Source of the DNA: Nemopilema nomurai
Taxonomy: Eukaryota; Cnidaria; Scyphozoa; Rhizostomeae; Rhizostomatidae
Reading direction: 5' to 3'
NCBI GenBank assembly: GCA_003864495.1
Contig: ML133422.1
Location: 1,792,420-1,856,419, forward strand
Length of the DNA: 64,000 nt
Shown in pieces: positions 27,901 through 39,235 of the stretch. The notes beneath the pieces were generated by a model, which searched no databases, was not told where the DNA came from, and was given only the letters and a program-made list of their open reading frames with translations. Each line of letters begins with the position of its first letter. The first letter of the stretch is position 1. Made by a program: the position numbers and the translations under genes.

Positions 27901-29386
27901 CGAAGGAAAGTATTTGAAAGCTTCTCGATGGCTTTTCAGATTCTTTACAAATCGACCAACTTCCCCAATTTTCTCTAGGTTTGCGATGCTTGGAATTTAA
28001 GGAAAATTTTTCTGTGTATTATTCATCGACATTCTTTCTTCAACCGATGAATTGTTGATCTTGTTTGACAAAGCTAATATAATTAATTCTGCCTCTGAAT
28101 TTTGAGAATTTTAAATCATTAAGCTTCCCTACACCATGCCTGGAATATTCTGAATTTCTCTTCATCGTTTTTTCTATCCAGGCATCTTACGCGTTTCGGA
28201 GGGATTTCTTTGAGATTTTTCTGGTTATCTAGATTTTCATCTGGATTCTGCCTATTGTCAGAGGATTGTGAAATCGGCTATAAGCTGATAACTAAAGCTT
28301 GTGCGTTGTTACTTTGGCTTCGTGTGATAAGCTATAGCTTGGTGTTCAGCCATTTGAGCAGTAAAATACCACAGACCTTGAGTTCCTGTGAGCTGCAGAT
28401 AATCGATGTAGGAATACAGTTTGTAGGATATCGTGTTTATAACAGAGCCCAGCCAATCCATAACCCACGGAGGATTTGATGTTCTCATTTAGTCAGGTCT
28501 TTGGCATTTATCACAACTATTTCACTGGTTTCTGGCTTTGCAAGGTCTGCCCATCATGAAATGGGTTTTCAAGCTTGGATTTTGTTTTAGATAAAAACTT
28601 AAAAATTACTTTTATCCTTTTCATGATAATTTTGAGAAAAACCTCAGAGGTACTTTGTGCATGGCCCTTAACTCTATAAAAATACTTTAATTTCAATAAG
28701 CATTCAAAACCCTCATGTTATTTCTGTATTATAAGTTCTTTTTGTCAAAAAAGTCAAAAAGTTTTGCCTATAATCTATGTTTTTACAGATGTTTGCACTT
28801 AAAGAATGCATCGTTGCCCGTTGAAAATGCCTAAAGCGGTACACTATTGCCAGATATTTTTCTAACTGAAAAGCCTTTGCGAGTGAAACATTGAACTTTC
28901 TATTAAAGCGGATTATACCATGCTGGATGAATTCAGGTATTAGTTCATCAGAAGGTAGACAAAGCTATCGGTCATTATTTGCAGTTATTCGTCCATTTGT
29001 GGGAATTCTCATTTGAGAAATTTTTAAATGAAAAAGCTGCTATTACTGCAAAAACGTTTTTCCAATGCAGTATCAATTTTTGTTTAAAAACATGCGCCGT
29101 TAATAAACTACCTTTTGTATTTGCAGGTCAAAACAATACGCCTTTCAAGTGGTAGTCTTAGGCCGTTCTCCTTTGTTCTTTGCCTGTGACAATGAGATTC
29201 TCAGAGCCGAATGGATCGGGGTGTTTTCACGCTATACGGAGGAGCTGACGGAGCCTGCATTTACACACGGAAGGACCAGTCCAGAGGGTGGGCCATCAGG
29301 GTCGGCGAGGCATGGAAGGGCCCCCCCTGTTTCTGGGATGTATGTCGACATGAAACCCGAGGAAGCCAGCGAAAAGCATCCCCCAG
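24972..29386 (+). other. PH-domain exons and YVDM linker of the adaptor
   Basis: Three exons encode the PH domain. Exon 1 gives strand 1 (VLKQGFLYKKRE), exon 2 gives WQSGYFVLKKCSSYSGLLLD and exon 3 ends the fold with the C-terminal helix LRAEWIGVFSRYTEEL, whose Trp (W107) is the single most conserved PH residue. Directly after it, before the PTB, comes a glycine/proline linker with SGMYVDMKP. YVDM fits the pYxxM consensus for PI3-kinase p85 SH2 domains. Intron 2 (26953-29126) holds a few unremarkable ORFs but no second gene that I can support. Confidence 0.88.
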
Positions 29387-32300
29387 GTAACCACGTTTTT
29401 ACTGATACATAAAAGTGTCCGAAGAGATGAGGAACTGCTGCTTACAAATGCTAGTTATTTAATATTTCTTCAGCAAAACATTAACCTCATTTCCAAACGT
29501 GCAGCTGCCTTTCTAAAAACATCTTTCTGCAAGGAAAATTAACTATTAAAAGCACATTTTAAATAGACATTCTCAGTACACCGGATAAGTATAAATGTCA
29601 TTAAGCTGGGGATTTCTTTGAATATTACTGTTCATAGTCTGTTAAAGAGTGCTTGGCAGGCCATGTGGGCAGAGCTGTACGTTTATACCACCGTGGTGCA
29701 TAGAAGTGACGATTCCAGATTGCTGGTCCGCGTTTTACGCTTAAGGCGATGATCAGGCCACTGATCGCTCTAACCAAGTGAATTGGAACCGTTCCACTCT
29801 TTCAACCACCAACACAATTTCTTGTTTGTGACAAAGACTGGAATTGCTGTTGTCAATTTGTTTACAAATTTTATTTATCTGTGGGACATGCTCCTTGAAA
29901 TATAAAGCGGTTCCTTTCCCAGACAGCTAAAAATGATTCTTAAAAGGTTTTGATTGTGGGGAGTTTGACAATTGCAGCAATGTTTGCTACTAATGCCAAC
30001 GAATAGATTATGTAAATGGTTTAGCGAGCAAGTTGAATTTCCTTTATTTGCAATGGTGAAATTTGGGGTTCGTTCTTATAGAGATATGAAACTAAAATTG
30101 AGTGTTTTAGCGATTCTGTTCGTATACGGTTTCGATAAAAGATGTCCAAAAGCATGCTTGATTTATTATTTATAAAGATTAGCGACGCATTTGTCTGACC
30201 TTGAGATTGCCATCGATTTCATATTGCACAACGAAATGCCAGCTTGAAATCTAAATCCTAAAATCAAGAAAATCAGAATAAGGTTTAAAGAAATGGGCGC
30301 CGATTTGCAGTTCTTATTGAGATAATTTCTCCACCAGCTCTCGCTGATCTAAAGTTGAAAAAATCTCTAAAGAAAATGAAAAATATGTGTTATCTTGCAG
30401 ACAGATTAATTCGAGATAAAAAATGTTAGCGGAAGGCGTGAAGTTTCGTTTCTTATTTCTGTGTATTCGATTTTCAAAACTCAATCTGATCCTTTTGATG
30501 AAAAGTGCACAAAGAATGTGTTTGACTGAAAACAAATTAAAGGAAAGTGTTCTAGATGAAATTAACTGCACAAATCAAGCCACCACGTGATTGGACATTC
30601 GAGCGGATCTATTGTTTAGAACAAAAGCATAAGTGGTTTGTCCGAACCAATCAGCTACAAGGAGAAGGTGCACATGCGCATTAAACCCGCTTGAACAATG
30701 GCTTCGGCAGTTGGATCTTGGTTGTTTATTTTTTCAAACTTCTTTCCTTTGCCTGTCTGCCACAAAATGCAAAGTACGCATGCGCACCTACTCCTTTCAC
30801 GGGGGGCTACCTACACATTTCGGACTTACCCTAACTCGTCTCCACAGCTATGCATAGTTTTGTAGTTAGGGGTAGTAGATAGTAGATAATACTGCTGGAT
30901 CCTAGAGAAAGAAAGGGGAGAACCTAAACAGTTGCCAATCAGTAGAAGCCACTCCTCTAAGTTTTTTAGTCGCTTATTGATGGGGGCCATTTCCAAGTAA
31001 AAAACTACTAGAAGAATACTTTCCCTGATGGGCAACTTTCCAGTTTTCTTTTCTGTCTAGTTATGTTGGTTCAGTAACGTATGTGGTTCTTTTGCCAAGA
31101 AAAACAATCGTTTGTTTTGCTGCGAGAAACCAAACAAAGCGTGACTAGGCCCCCAGTAAACACGCTTTATTCTGCGACCACCATATCACCAATAAAAAAA
31201 CGTGTTAGCATCAAAATATGACTTGCCAAGCCTTAATTATTAATGAGAAAGCAATAAATTTGAGAGAAGAAAGATATGGGAGGGAGTGACAAAGGGGAGG
31301 GAAGGAAGGGAAGAGAAGGAAGGGGTAAGGAGGGGTAAGGGGGAAGAGCAAGGAGAAAACTGTTTTTCCTCCCTTCCCTCTTTTCTTTTTTCTCTACTCC
31401 CTTTTTGGACTAATTAATTGTTTTTTATGATTAATAACTTAGACTTGGGCAAGTCAAGCGTCAAAGGGTTAAGTAATGGTGGGTCATATTTCTGCAACTG
31501 ACAATTTAATGTGGTGGGTCAAAAGCTTATATATAGATATATAAAATAATTCAACGCTTTGTAAATAATTTCCACAGGCGTGTGATTTTCACACTCTGGT
31601 TCATGATATTAATTTGCGGCAATTTTTGACCCCTTTGAGATATAAGTTGTAAACAGAATTTGTCTTATGCGAAAGCTTTGGATTCAAGAAATTTCAATTT
31701 TCAATAGACATAACTGTTTTTTGCATCTGTTTTTATAGATTACAAAGGCTACCAGGTGGTCATACAGAAAACGCCTCTTTCAGAAGACAACAACCTACAA
31801 GGAAGCTATGTTTTATGTGTTGCCAAAACTCGAATCTCCCTAAAGCAGATTGATGGCAAGGAGTATATTTTGAGCTGGCCGTTAACGCAGCTTCGCGGCT
31901 TCAAAAGCCACCCTGAGCTGCAACTTGTGGTTCTAGAGACCGGGAGGTATGTTCATTGCGGTATTTGCAGCGGTATTTCTGATGTAGTAGCTTTTTCATT
32001 AGGGAGATAATTACACCGGAAGCATGTTTTGGAACGGTAATGATAACCATAATTCAACTTTTTGATTTTAGCACTTGCAAAGTATTATATTTGTGCACTT
32101 ATTTGTCGGAACATTTGCCCCATTATTGTTCTAATAGAAAAGTGCCTCTCGCCTCTCTAATGTGGTAGGAATTCGAATATGGTCCATGCTTTGACAACGC
32201 TTCGGGTTACCTTGCGAGGGTTGCTTGGTGTAGAAGTTTATAATTTGTATTATTGAATTAGTTTTAGTAAGTTAGTTCATTATTTTTAGCACCCTATTTA

Positions 32301-35300
32301 CTGGCAGCCGGTGCATTAATTCAGTAGTAAATAAATGTTTCTGTTATAATTATTACTATTATCAAAATTATTATTTACCATTCTATTATTATTTATCATA
32401 TATTATAATACCAGCACAAAAATATTGAATGTGATTATTACTTTTGTCATAATTATTATTTACCATTCTTATTATATATTATTGATTATTTGTCATATTT
32501 TATAATACCAGGACAAAAATATTGAATATGATTATCACTTTAATCAAAATCATTATTTACCATTTTTATTATTATTTATTGCTTATCATATATTATAATA
32601 CCAGCATAGAAATACTGAGTATGACATGCTAGATAGGATCCGCTAAGATTGTCAGAATATTCGACTGTTCTAATACTAACTACTATAATAATTCAAACCA
32701 TTTACGTTATATACTGCCTGCGCAACAAATTTTTGACCATCCCCGATCTTCTTTCTTCCTAACCACTTTCAATTTTAATACTTATGCAAAACCCTTTAAC
32801 TAGGCAAGCGAAGTTATCTATTTTAGAGCGACTGGAATTTGTATATTTGCTATGTAAAAATGATAAACTAAGTTTAAGTTGGAATTAAAAAGAAAGGTTC
32901 TCATTATTATTTTCATTATTGCTAAAATTTTTATTATTTTATTTCTTATTGACTATTCATGTTATTTTGATGTATTTAGTAGAACCTGTAAAACTAACCT
33001 ATGGTTAAGTGACTATGACAAGATAATGTTCAAACATTCTTATCGTGTCATGCCCAGAAATTGTCAAAATTTCATTATAAGACATTATAAGTGCTGTGTG
33101 TTTTCGCCTTGATTTGCCCGTAATATCTTCATGCATAAATCACATCACTTATTTTATATACTTCTGTGACACGAGAAACCTAGGAATGTCTGTGACACGA
33201 GAAACCTGTAAATTTTTCTGCCATTGCTGGAAGTCCCAATACGTTCTACTTCTGATAAGAACAAGGAAGTCTATCGCCAAGAATCGTTTGTTCTTGTTCA
33301 GTGTTTTCACCAAACTTCATGCTTTGAATTTGGCGTGTTTGAATTACTGATTCAACTTTGAAATCAACCTGCAGCGATTTCAGGCCAATTGCGTTTACTT
33401 AACAAATTGAGTTTTCTCCCAAACAGCATTTTTGGAAAGCTTCTTTTTGACCCACAGATTTTTATATTTGCCTATGTACAAAAGGTTTGGTAGATTTAGG
33501 ACTTGTTTGATTGTAGACGGCAAACTTTCCGGAGAAACCATGGCATGTTGTAATGCGTAAATGCATGGGTGTATCGTGGGCGTTTCCGTATAATAATCTC
33601 TTCTTTTTAACGGTACAGATAAGATTTTCTCAATCATTTTCATCGATTCTACTACGCATGAACTGTTACTTGAAGGTAAATGATTTGAACTATCGTAATT
33701 TAAAAGCCTTTTCTCATATCCAGGCGCTGCCACTTTGGTAAAGGACGCCTCAGTTTGCAAACCCGCTTCGCCGAGTTAATCGTTCGCGATATCCGAGAAG
33801 CGATTTCAACGGACAGTATTTCGACCGAGAATTCTTCTGACTCCGAAACCGAAGCCGCGCACCCCGCTGTTCGTCGTAGCCGCTCGGATCAGCATTGCAA
33901 CGTCACCGTATCTGTTCGTCCGCGTCGCATACACAGTGAGCGGGTCATAAACCAAGTTGACGTCGGCCGCGCGGCTAATTCTAGCCCATGTTTATCCAGC
34001 ATGGGCAAGGCTGCCGGTAAAACTATTCACCCCGTTCAACAAACTTCAGGGCCTAATGCCGCGTTACCTAGCGTGAGTGCTGCGGGGTCAAGCGTCGGCG
34101 AGGAAATATTTCGCTTTGATGGATCCCAGAGAGATAATACAGCTTCAACTGGACCAGGGCCTAAAGCGGCCAATTGGAAAACATCGTCAACTTTTGGCAA
34201 AACTATGACCGAATCGCGAAGTGATACCGAAAGTTTTTCGAACGATGTCGAGGATAAACCGAATAGGTATCCTTATGTTGATATCATTCACGAAGATGAG
34301 GGAGAAACGCCGATAACTTCGGACGAGGCCTCGACGCTTCTTGCGCAGGTTGTCGCCGACCTCACGGAACCACAAAAGCGGAACAATTTCGTCAAAAGCA
34401 AAAGTACTGGCGGTATACAGGGAAAGCCACCGGAAATCAACGAAGCGCGGCGGGCAAGTGCACCCGCGGTAGGATCGCGGGAATTTATCGCGTCAGCAGC
34501 AACTGACGTGGATGCACAGGGTAACGCGTTAAACACTCAGTGGAAACTTCGCCTTGAAAAGATAAACGAAGTGAGCTTTACTGACGTCACGGACGGAGAA
34601 CAACATTCTTCGCCGGGAAATTCGATTAGCGAAAACGGAATGGCTGATGCAAAAGCGAATCGTCCGAGAAGTTTGTCAGAATTATTAGCGACTGAGCTCG
34701 AATTGCCCCCGCGAACACCAGTGCAGAAAAGCAGAAGTAAGACAGTTTTAGGCCTAACGCAATCAAATTTCGTTTGTTCTCTCACCGATCTGTCGAGCAG
34801 CAAGCACAGAGGCCTCAAGGCCGCCTTGTCCCTCTCGCCGTCGTTGAAATTGTCGCATCAATTTGAACGAGACATCTGCTTCTCGGATTTCGCTGGCAGT
34901 AAGGTTCCAAGTTTCCCCAAAAGCAGTGTCGTCAAAGCGGTTGAAAGTGCGGGGGCTATTGACAATAACCGTGCCAAGTTGAGCATGAGTCCCCTCCCAC
35001 CTGAATTCCACAATACGAATGCTTCGAACAACAATGAAAATGACACGGAATCATTGTCCCCTGTGTCACCAATAATGTTTGATAGTGCTCCACCCCGACC
35101 ACCAAGAGGTGCCGAATCAAAAGTGGGTCGAAGTAAGTCTGGGAACCGCTCTTCACCCCCACCTCTTCCCGAGCGCAATCTATCGCAGCCAATACTTTCT
35201 TCGCGCGAACAATTCTCTACTCTCAAAAGTAACAGTTTAGGCGACTCGGGTTTCTTTCCCCGACCGTATGTCAACACACCCCCGAAGGTGCACCCGAGGT

Positions 35301-36517
35301 CCCCAAAGGCATTACCCATGACATCATCAAGCCATGACGAGAACTTTTCCCACGGCCCCCAAGAAGATACATCGCCCCCTCCACGCCCCCCAAAGCCGGA
35401 ATCGCTGTCAGCTGCTTTAAAAAAGTCGTCTGTGGAAAGTCGGTTTGCAGGAGCTGGCTTTCACAATAACAACGGAAGGCGTTTTGTGTCCGAAAAACGA
35501 CCCGAAGGCTACCCATGGGAGATAGACAGACAGATGGGGAGTGACGCATTTAGAGATGATTCACTGCAGTTGGGACATGTTAAGCGCCCAATTGTCACCG
35601 TAACGCCCCCATGGTCCCCGGAACTACAAAGACCACATGTAAGTCTCTTTTTTCACCTAGATATTTTTTCACGAAGTGATAGTTTTACTGTCTGGTTTAA
35701 TATTTTATTTTTAGAATTTTTTCCAATAAGACTTGTTTTTCAACCACTGCCCACGTGCATTGACGTCACACTAAAACCCGTTCTTTCTGTAAAGATAGTA
35801 ACTTTTCAAACAACAGGCTTTTGTGAACGTTTTTCCTGGTGTTTTTCATATTCTGTTTGTGACCAGTTGAGTTATTGAAAATTGTCAGAGCATCTGCGAA
35901 TACAGAACTGTCTTTAAGAGTTTCCTTTTCCATGCGTTTGCGCGCATAGCATGTGAAATATCTTAGTATATCTTTATTCGTGTACTTTATGACATTTATA
36001 AGTATATGTTACATCTTTAAATGTATGGGAATTTATATATACTTTGGGCATTATATACCAGTATTTCTTAAAGAATTATTTGAGCACTAAACAGGCTGGT
36101 AAAGATGTAAACACGAGTCTGGTTCCTCTTCCACTTCTTTAAACGTAAATCATCGTCGTCATTTCTTGCTTCGTGGATGGCATACTGTAACCTACTGTCC
36201 AACGTTTGATGGATTGTTTGAAAACCCTACAATCCAATTTTAATGCATTTTAGCTGCAAAACTTTCATCAGATGAAACAACGTAAGGCCCTTTCGGGCTG
36301 ACAATCTGGCTGACTGTCATAATTCACTGACGATGAATTTCTGTCCATCAAACTTCTTCAGAAACACGGTCACTGATTCTAATTTGTCCTATTCTTATCA
36401 TTACAGGCCATCATGCGTGCAATGTCAAGGTCAGACCCTGACATAAGCAAGCATTTGAGCAGCAGTATGACTGTCAGGGCGTCATTAAGCTCGACGCGAA
36501 GCTCTCCTGAATCATAG
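24972..36517 (+). CDS. PH-PTB docking adaptor (DOK/IRS family-like) with long Pro/Ser-rich tail, six coding exons
   Basis: Coding exons 24972-25055, 26804-26952, 29127-29386, 31739-31946, 33724-35638 and 36407-36517 (TAG 36515-36517) have GT-AG borders and matching phases; total 908 residues. The start is the ATG at 24972: nearer upstream ATGs in the same exon meet stops within a few codons. Domains in order: PH (about 8-118, ending with conserved W107), a linker containing YVDM (Y150), an IRS-type PTB (about 166-262), then a tail of roughly 640 residues. The tail has YVDI (Y418), PPRPPRG (690-696), PPPLPER (712-718), YVNT (Y749) and SPPPRPPKP (784-792). Family knowledge: such adaptors bind phosphoinositides and phosphotyrosine receptors at the inner membrane and, when phosphorylated, recruit SH2 and SH3 proteins. 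It is assigned between DOK and IRS: the domain order fits both, the tail length is IRS-like, and the motif set is partly Gab-like. Confidence 0.93.
30659..30796. mobile_element. Short MITE-like element with 22-bp imperfect terminal inverted repeats
   Basis: The left arm 30659-30680 and right arm 30775-30796 are inverted repeats matching at 19 of 22 positions (AAGGAG, AGGTGC and CATGCG blocks). They bound a 94-bp centre. No coding capacity and no clear target-site duplication. It sits in intron 3 of the adaptor. The arms contain CATGCGCA, so the match to NRF1-like sites is an alternative reason for conservation. Confidence 0.45.
31261..31400. repeat. Purine-rich to pyrimidine-rich switch with repeated G runs
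   Basis: About 95 bp almost free of pyrimidines on the + strand, with many GGG/GGGG runs (gggaggg, ggggaggg, aaggggtaaggaggggtaag), then about 40 bp of pyrimidines. The run spacing could allow a G-quadruplex and the two halves an imperfect hairpin. Lies in adaptor intron 3. Confidence 0.7.
31739..33811 (+). other. PTB (IRS-type) domain exons of the adaptor
   Basis: The PTB is split between exon 31739-31946 and the first part of exon 33724-35638. Visible elements are YQVVIQKTPL, the LQGSYVLCVAKTRISL strands, EYILSWPLTQLRGF (the W-P-x-x-x-L-R-x-F signature of IRS/DOK PTBs) and the final helix GRLSLQTRFAELIVRDIREA. PTBs of this class usually bind NPxpY motifs on receptor tyrosine kinases. Confidence 0.88.
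32378..32640. repeat. AT-rich repeat, three diverged copies of about 84-97 bp
   Basis: Copies start at accatt near 32378, 32462 and 32559. Each runs through tattataataccag, then an a[c/t]a[a/g]aaata word and a gatta/gacat end, with substitutions and indels. In adaptor intron 4. Confidence 0.75.
33724..35638 (+). other. Large tail exon of the adaptor with SH2/SH3 docking motifs
   Basis: The 1915-bp exon encodes the end of the PTB plus a low-complexity, Ser/Pro/Asn-rich and probably disordered tail. The exon is distinctly richer in GC and CpG than the introns. Docking candidates: Y418 in YVDI, Y749 in YVNT (Asn at +2, the Grb2 SH2 preference), PxxPxR at 713-718 (class II SH3 ligand) and RPPKP at 788-792 (the RxxK core seen in Gab and SLP-76 ligands for Grb2/Gads C-terminal SH3). 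The donor is cat/gtaagt at 35638/35639; reading past it would give a spurious frame to 35878. Confidence 0.88.
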
Positions 36518-39235
36518 AGTGACTCTATCAGCACAGGTATGCTATTACCTCGTTATTGGTCTTCGAAGTCCTCTGCTGACCATGAACCTTTGCGGTCCCC
36601 TGATATCCCACAGTGCTGTTCTGCAGCCCAGAATGCTTGGCGTTTCGTGGAGTAAATTAAGTTTCTATTTAAATGCGTTATATGACTCCATATTATGCTA
36701 ACATAATGACAGTTTTCCCAGTGCATGAACTTACGAGCCTTATCAGATATCATCATTTTATTTGGAATGACTGCTCTTGTTGCAGAAGAGTTATGGTTTT
36801 CTTTAAATCATTCATCATCGTATGGGCTCCAGGTGATGTAATATAGGTAGTTGTCTAATTTCAGTTGTAGATTTAATACCGCTGGTGTATTTAATATAAA
36901 CCTTTACAGCTACCCAAAGGTTTGTTCATGTCCAACTGCAAATCCATCAGACCTCCTGTTTATACATCGCTTCTCTTACTCACCTGGCACAATCGATAAT
37001 CAATTTGATGTTTGATCTCGTACACAAACATTTACTGCCTTTCGAATTGAAGATACATCCGCAGCGTTTCGCAACCTGATCTCAGAAACGCAGGCTTGGC
37101 TTCATGCCATAAGTATTTCTTATGATTCAGCGGAGCCGATGTTTAACTAGAAACCTGGCCACACGAAATTTGTTAGTAACTGCTCGCAAACAATCATGAT
37201 CATATTTCAACACCTAGAAGCTTTTTGATAATTCTGTCTTTAATCAAGACTTGTTGCGACTTCAAGGCAAGTTTCGTTCTGTGTTCAAAACAATTTTGTT
37301 TTAGTTTACCACACACCAGCTATTTCATAGTTTTCAATTCTGTTTTGTTTCATGATAAGAAACCATCAAGGAACTTATACTATTTAGAGTAATTTGAAGG
37401 ATCTGAAAATATTGAGAAAATTTATAAAACTGAAAAAATGACGTCTAGCAAAACCCTGTTTTTGTTAAATAGTTGTTTATTACGTGACTCATTTTAACGT
37501 CTTCCTTGCTGATTAGATTCTAATCATTTGTGAATTTCTTTTAGAGGCTAGTGGGTGTAGATATACATTTTATTACAACAGCTAGATATTCGATAATTTC
37601 GAAGTGCATCGAGAAATGTTCTAAAAACACTTAGTATGCCAGATTTGCAAACCAAAACCACATTCTATGACGAGGATTGCCTTGTTCTTATATTTCTTCC
37701 TTACTTTCTTTAGACATAATTACCTTCTCAAAAATGAAATATAGCTACTAATTTCTTAGGCTGACGATTTAAACTTCTTGAAATGGTGAATTCAAGGTGA
37801 ACTCTCAATTTTTCCCGCTCCTCTCCATTCTTATCTATTTCACCTGGAACCTGTTGCTTAACTTTGCCATTTTCTTTGCTCTTTGCCCTTAGGTCTTTGT
37901 TATTTTCACACCTACTGTGATATCATGCAGTGTAAAATTTTGTTTTTAGTTCGATGGTTATGCTTTTGAATTTCAAGAGCAATTTGCTTCCCCTACACCA
38001 TACATTGAATGTCTTCTTGTTCATGTGAGCAAAGCTCCCATCATAAAGACAACATTGTCATATACGCCGTTTTTACTTACCCGGAATTCACATCTAAAAT
38101 TCCATTATTTAGTGCTGGTTAGTTTCGACTGCAACTCATTTTAGAGTATAACGTATTTTTTAGAATGTAATCAAATTTCGTAAATGCACTAGAATGCAGT
38201 ATTTAATAATTTTAATTTTTTAGATGCTATTTAAGCACTTTTAGTTAAGAATAAATGATGTTTAACAGCTTCGAAAATCGTCTATTTCGTAATTCTGCCC
38301 GCGATGAATATTTTACTGAGTACGTTTTCGAAAAGCATGTCAATTACCAAAGGAGCAGTGTAACCAGGACCGCAAAAAGTATAGGGAGGGGGCGCTGAGG
38401 CACAGCTGAAACACGAGGCCCCCTGCTGGTGACATAAACAGTTTGGCCCTACTTAATGAGGCCCCTAGGCATAGAGGCCCTGGGACAATATGCCCCCTAG
38501 GCATAGAGGCCTTGGGGAAATATGTCCCCTGCGCCAGTCGGTGGCTCTGAATGTCACGCGCAAAATTATGTTTTTATTTTTTCTGTAAGAGATGATAGCA
38601 CCAGCTAGGAAAATGCCATCTTGTTGGTTTTCAACCCCGGTCGAAGTTCTCTCGGACAGCTTAGTTTTCTGCTGTGTTTTTTCTGTGCTGAAGTAAAGGG
38701 CGTGGTTTTGTCCATGGAAATGGACAAAATTAATTTTCTGCCTTTACGACAGTAATTTTTTAACAAAGTAAAGGGATTTGGTCATATTGAGAAATTTGCG
38801 TCTAATAACGAGTTGTTCATTGAAAATTATCACAGCCAAACGTTTATCAAGCTTTACGCATTTAAAGATGTCATAGGTTTATAGCGGTTTATAGCGTTCA
38901 TAGGTTTAAGTGATTGTGAAATAAATTGAAAATTTAGGCCACTTCCCCAAATCAACAAAGACTGGACTATAAAAAGTATCTAGCTTGAATTAACTTTTTG
39001 CCTTGGCTCTTGCAAGTCCTTGATCTAGAGTTTGAGCAAATTTTCCACCTCCTTTTGCGGCTTCAAGTAGCAGAAAAAAACTATTAGAAGATCCTCTCAC
39101 GATCAAGAAAAGCAACGATCTAAAAACTTGCAAGGATCTTAACTTCTGTCATGCTCTTGTCATATTTGTCTCATATTTGGACTAGCACATTATAGGTTTT
39201 GGATCACCCTTTTGACATACCACATCTACATTTAA
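36518..39235. other. 3' flank of the adaptor gene, before the satellite
   Basis: AT-rich, non-coding, expected to contain the adaptor 3' UTR. AATAAA occurs near 38250 but is far from the stop. At 38462-38524 a 31-bp unit beginning cccctaggcatagaggcc is repeated twice in a locally GC-rich patch (about 38380-38540) that looks like a foreign insertion. No ORF with recognisable content. Confidence 0.6.

Noticed and set aside
27161..28479. Several + strand ORFs of 60-97 codons in adaptor intron 2
   Set aside because: No domain resemblance, in-phase exons already join across this intron, and no retrotransposon motif could be found.
29680..29785. tRNA D-arm-like word ttggttagagcg on the minus strand
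   Set aside because: The T-arm-like word lies too far away and no acceptor stem is seen; possible SINE remnant only.
35639..35878. Continuation of the adaptor tail reading frame to 35878
   Set aside because: A strong donor (cat/gtaagt) at 35639 and an in-phase terminal exon at 36407-36517 explain the end better; the extension is AT-rich and hydrophobic unlike the tail.
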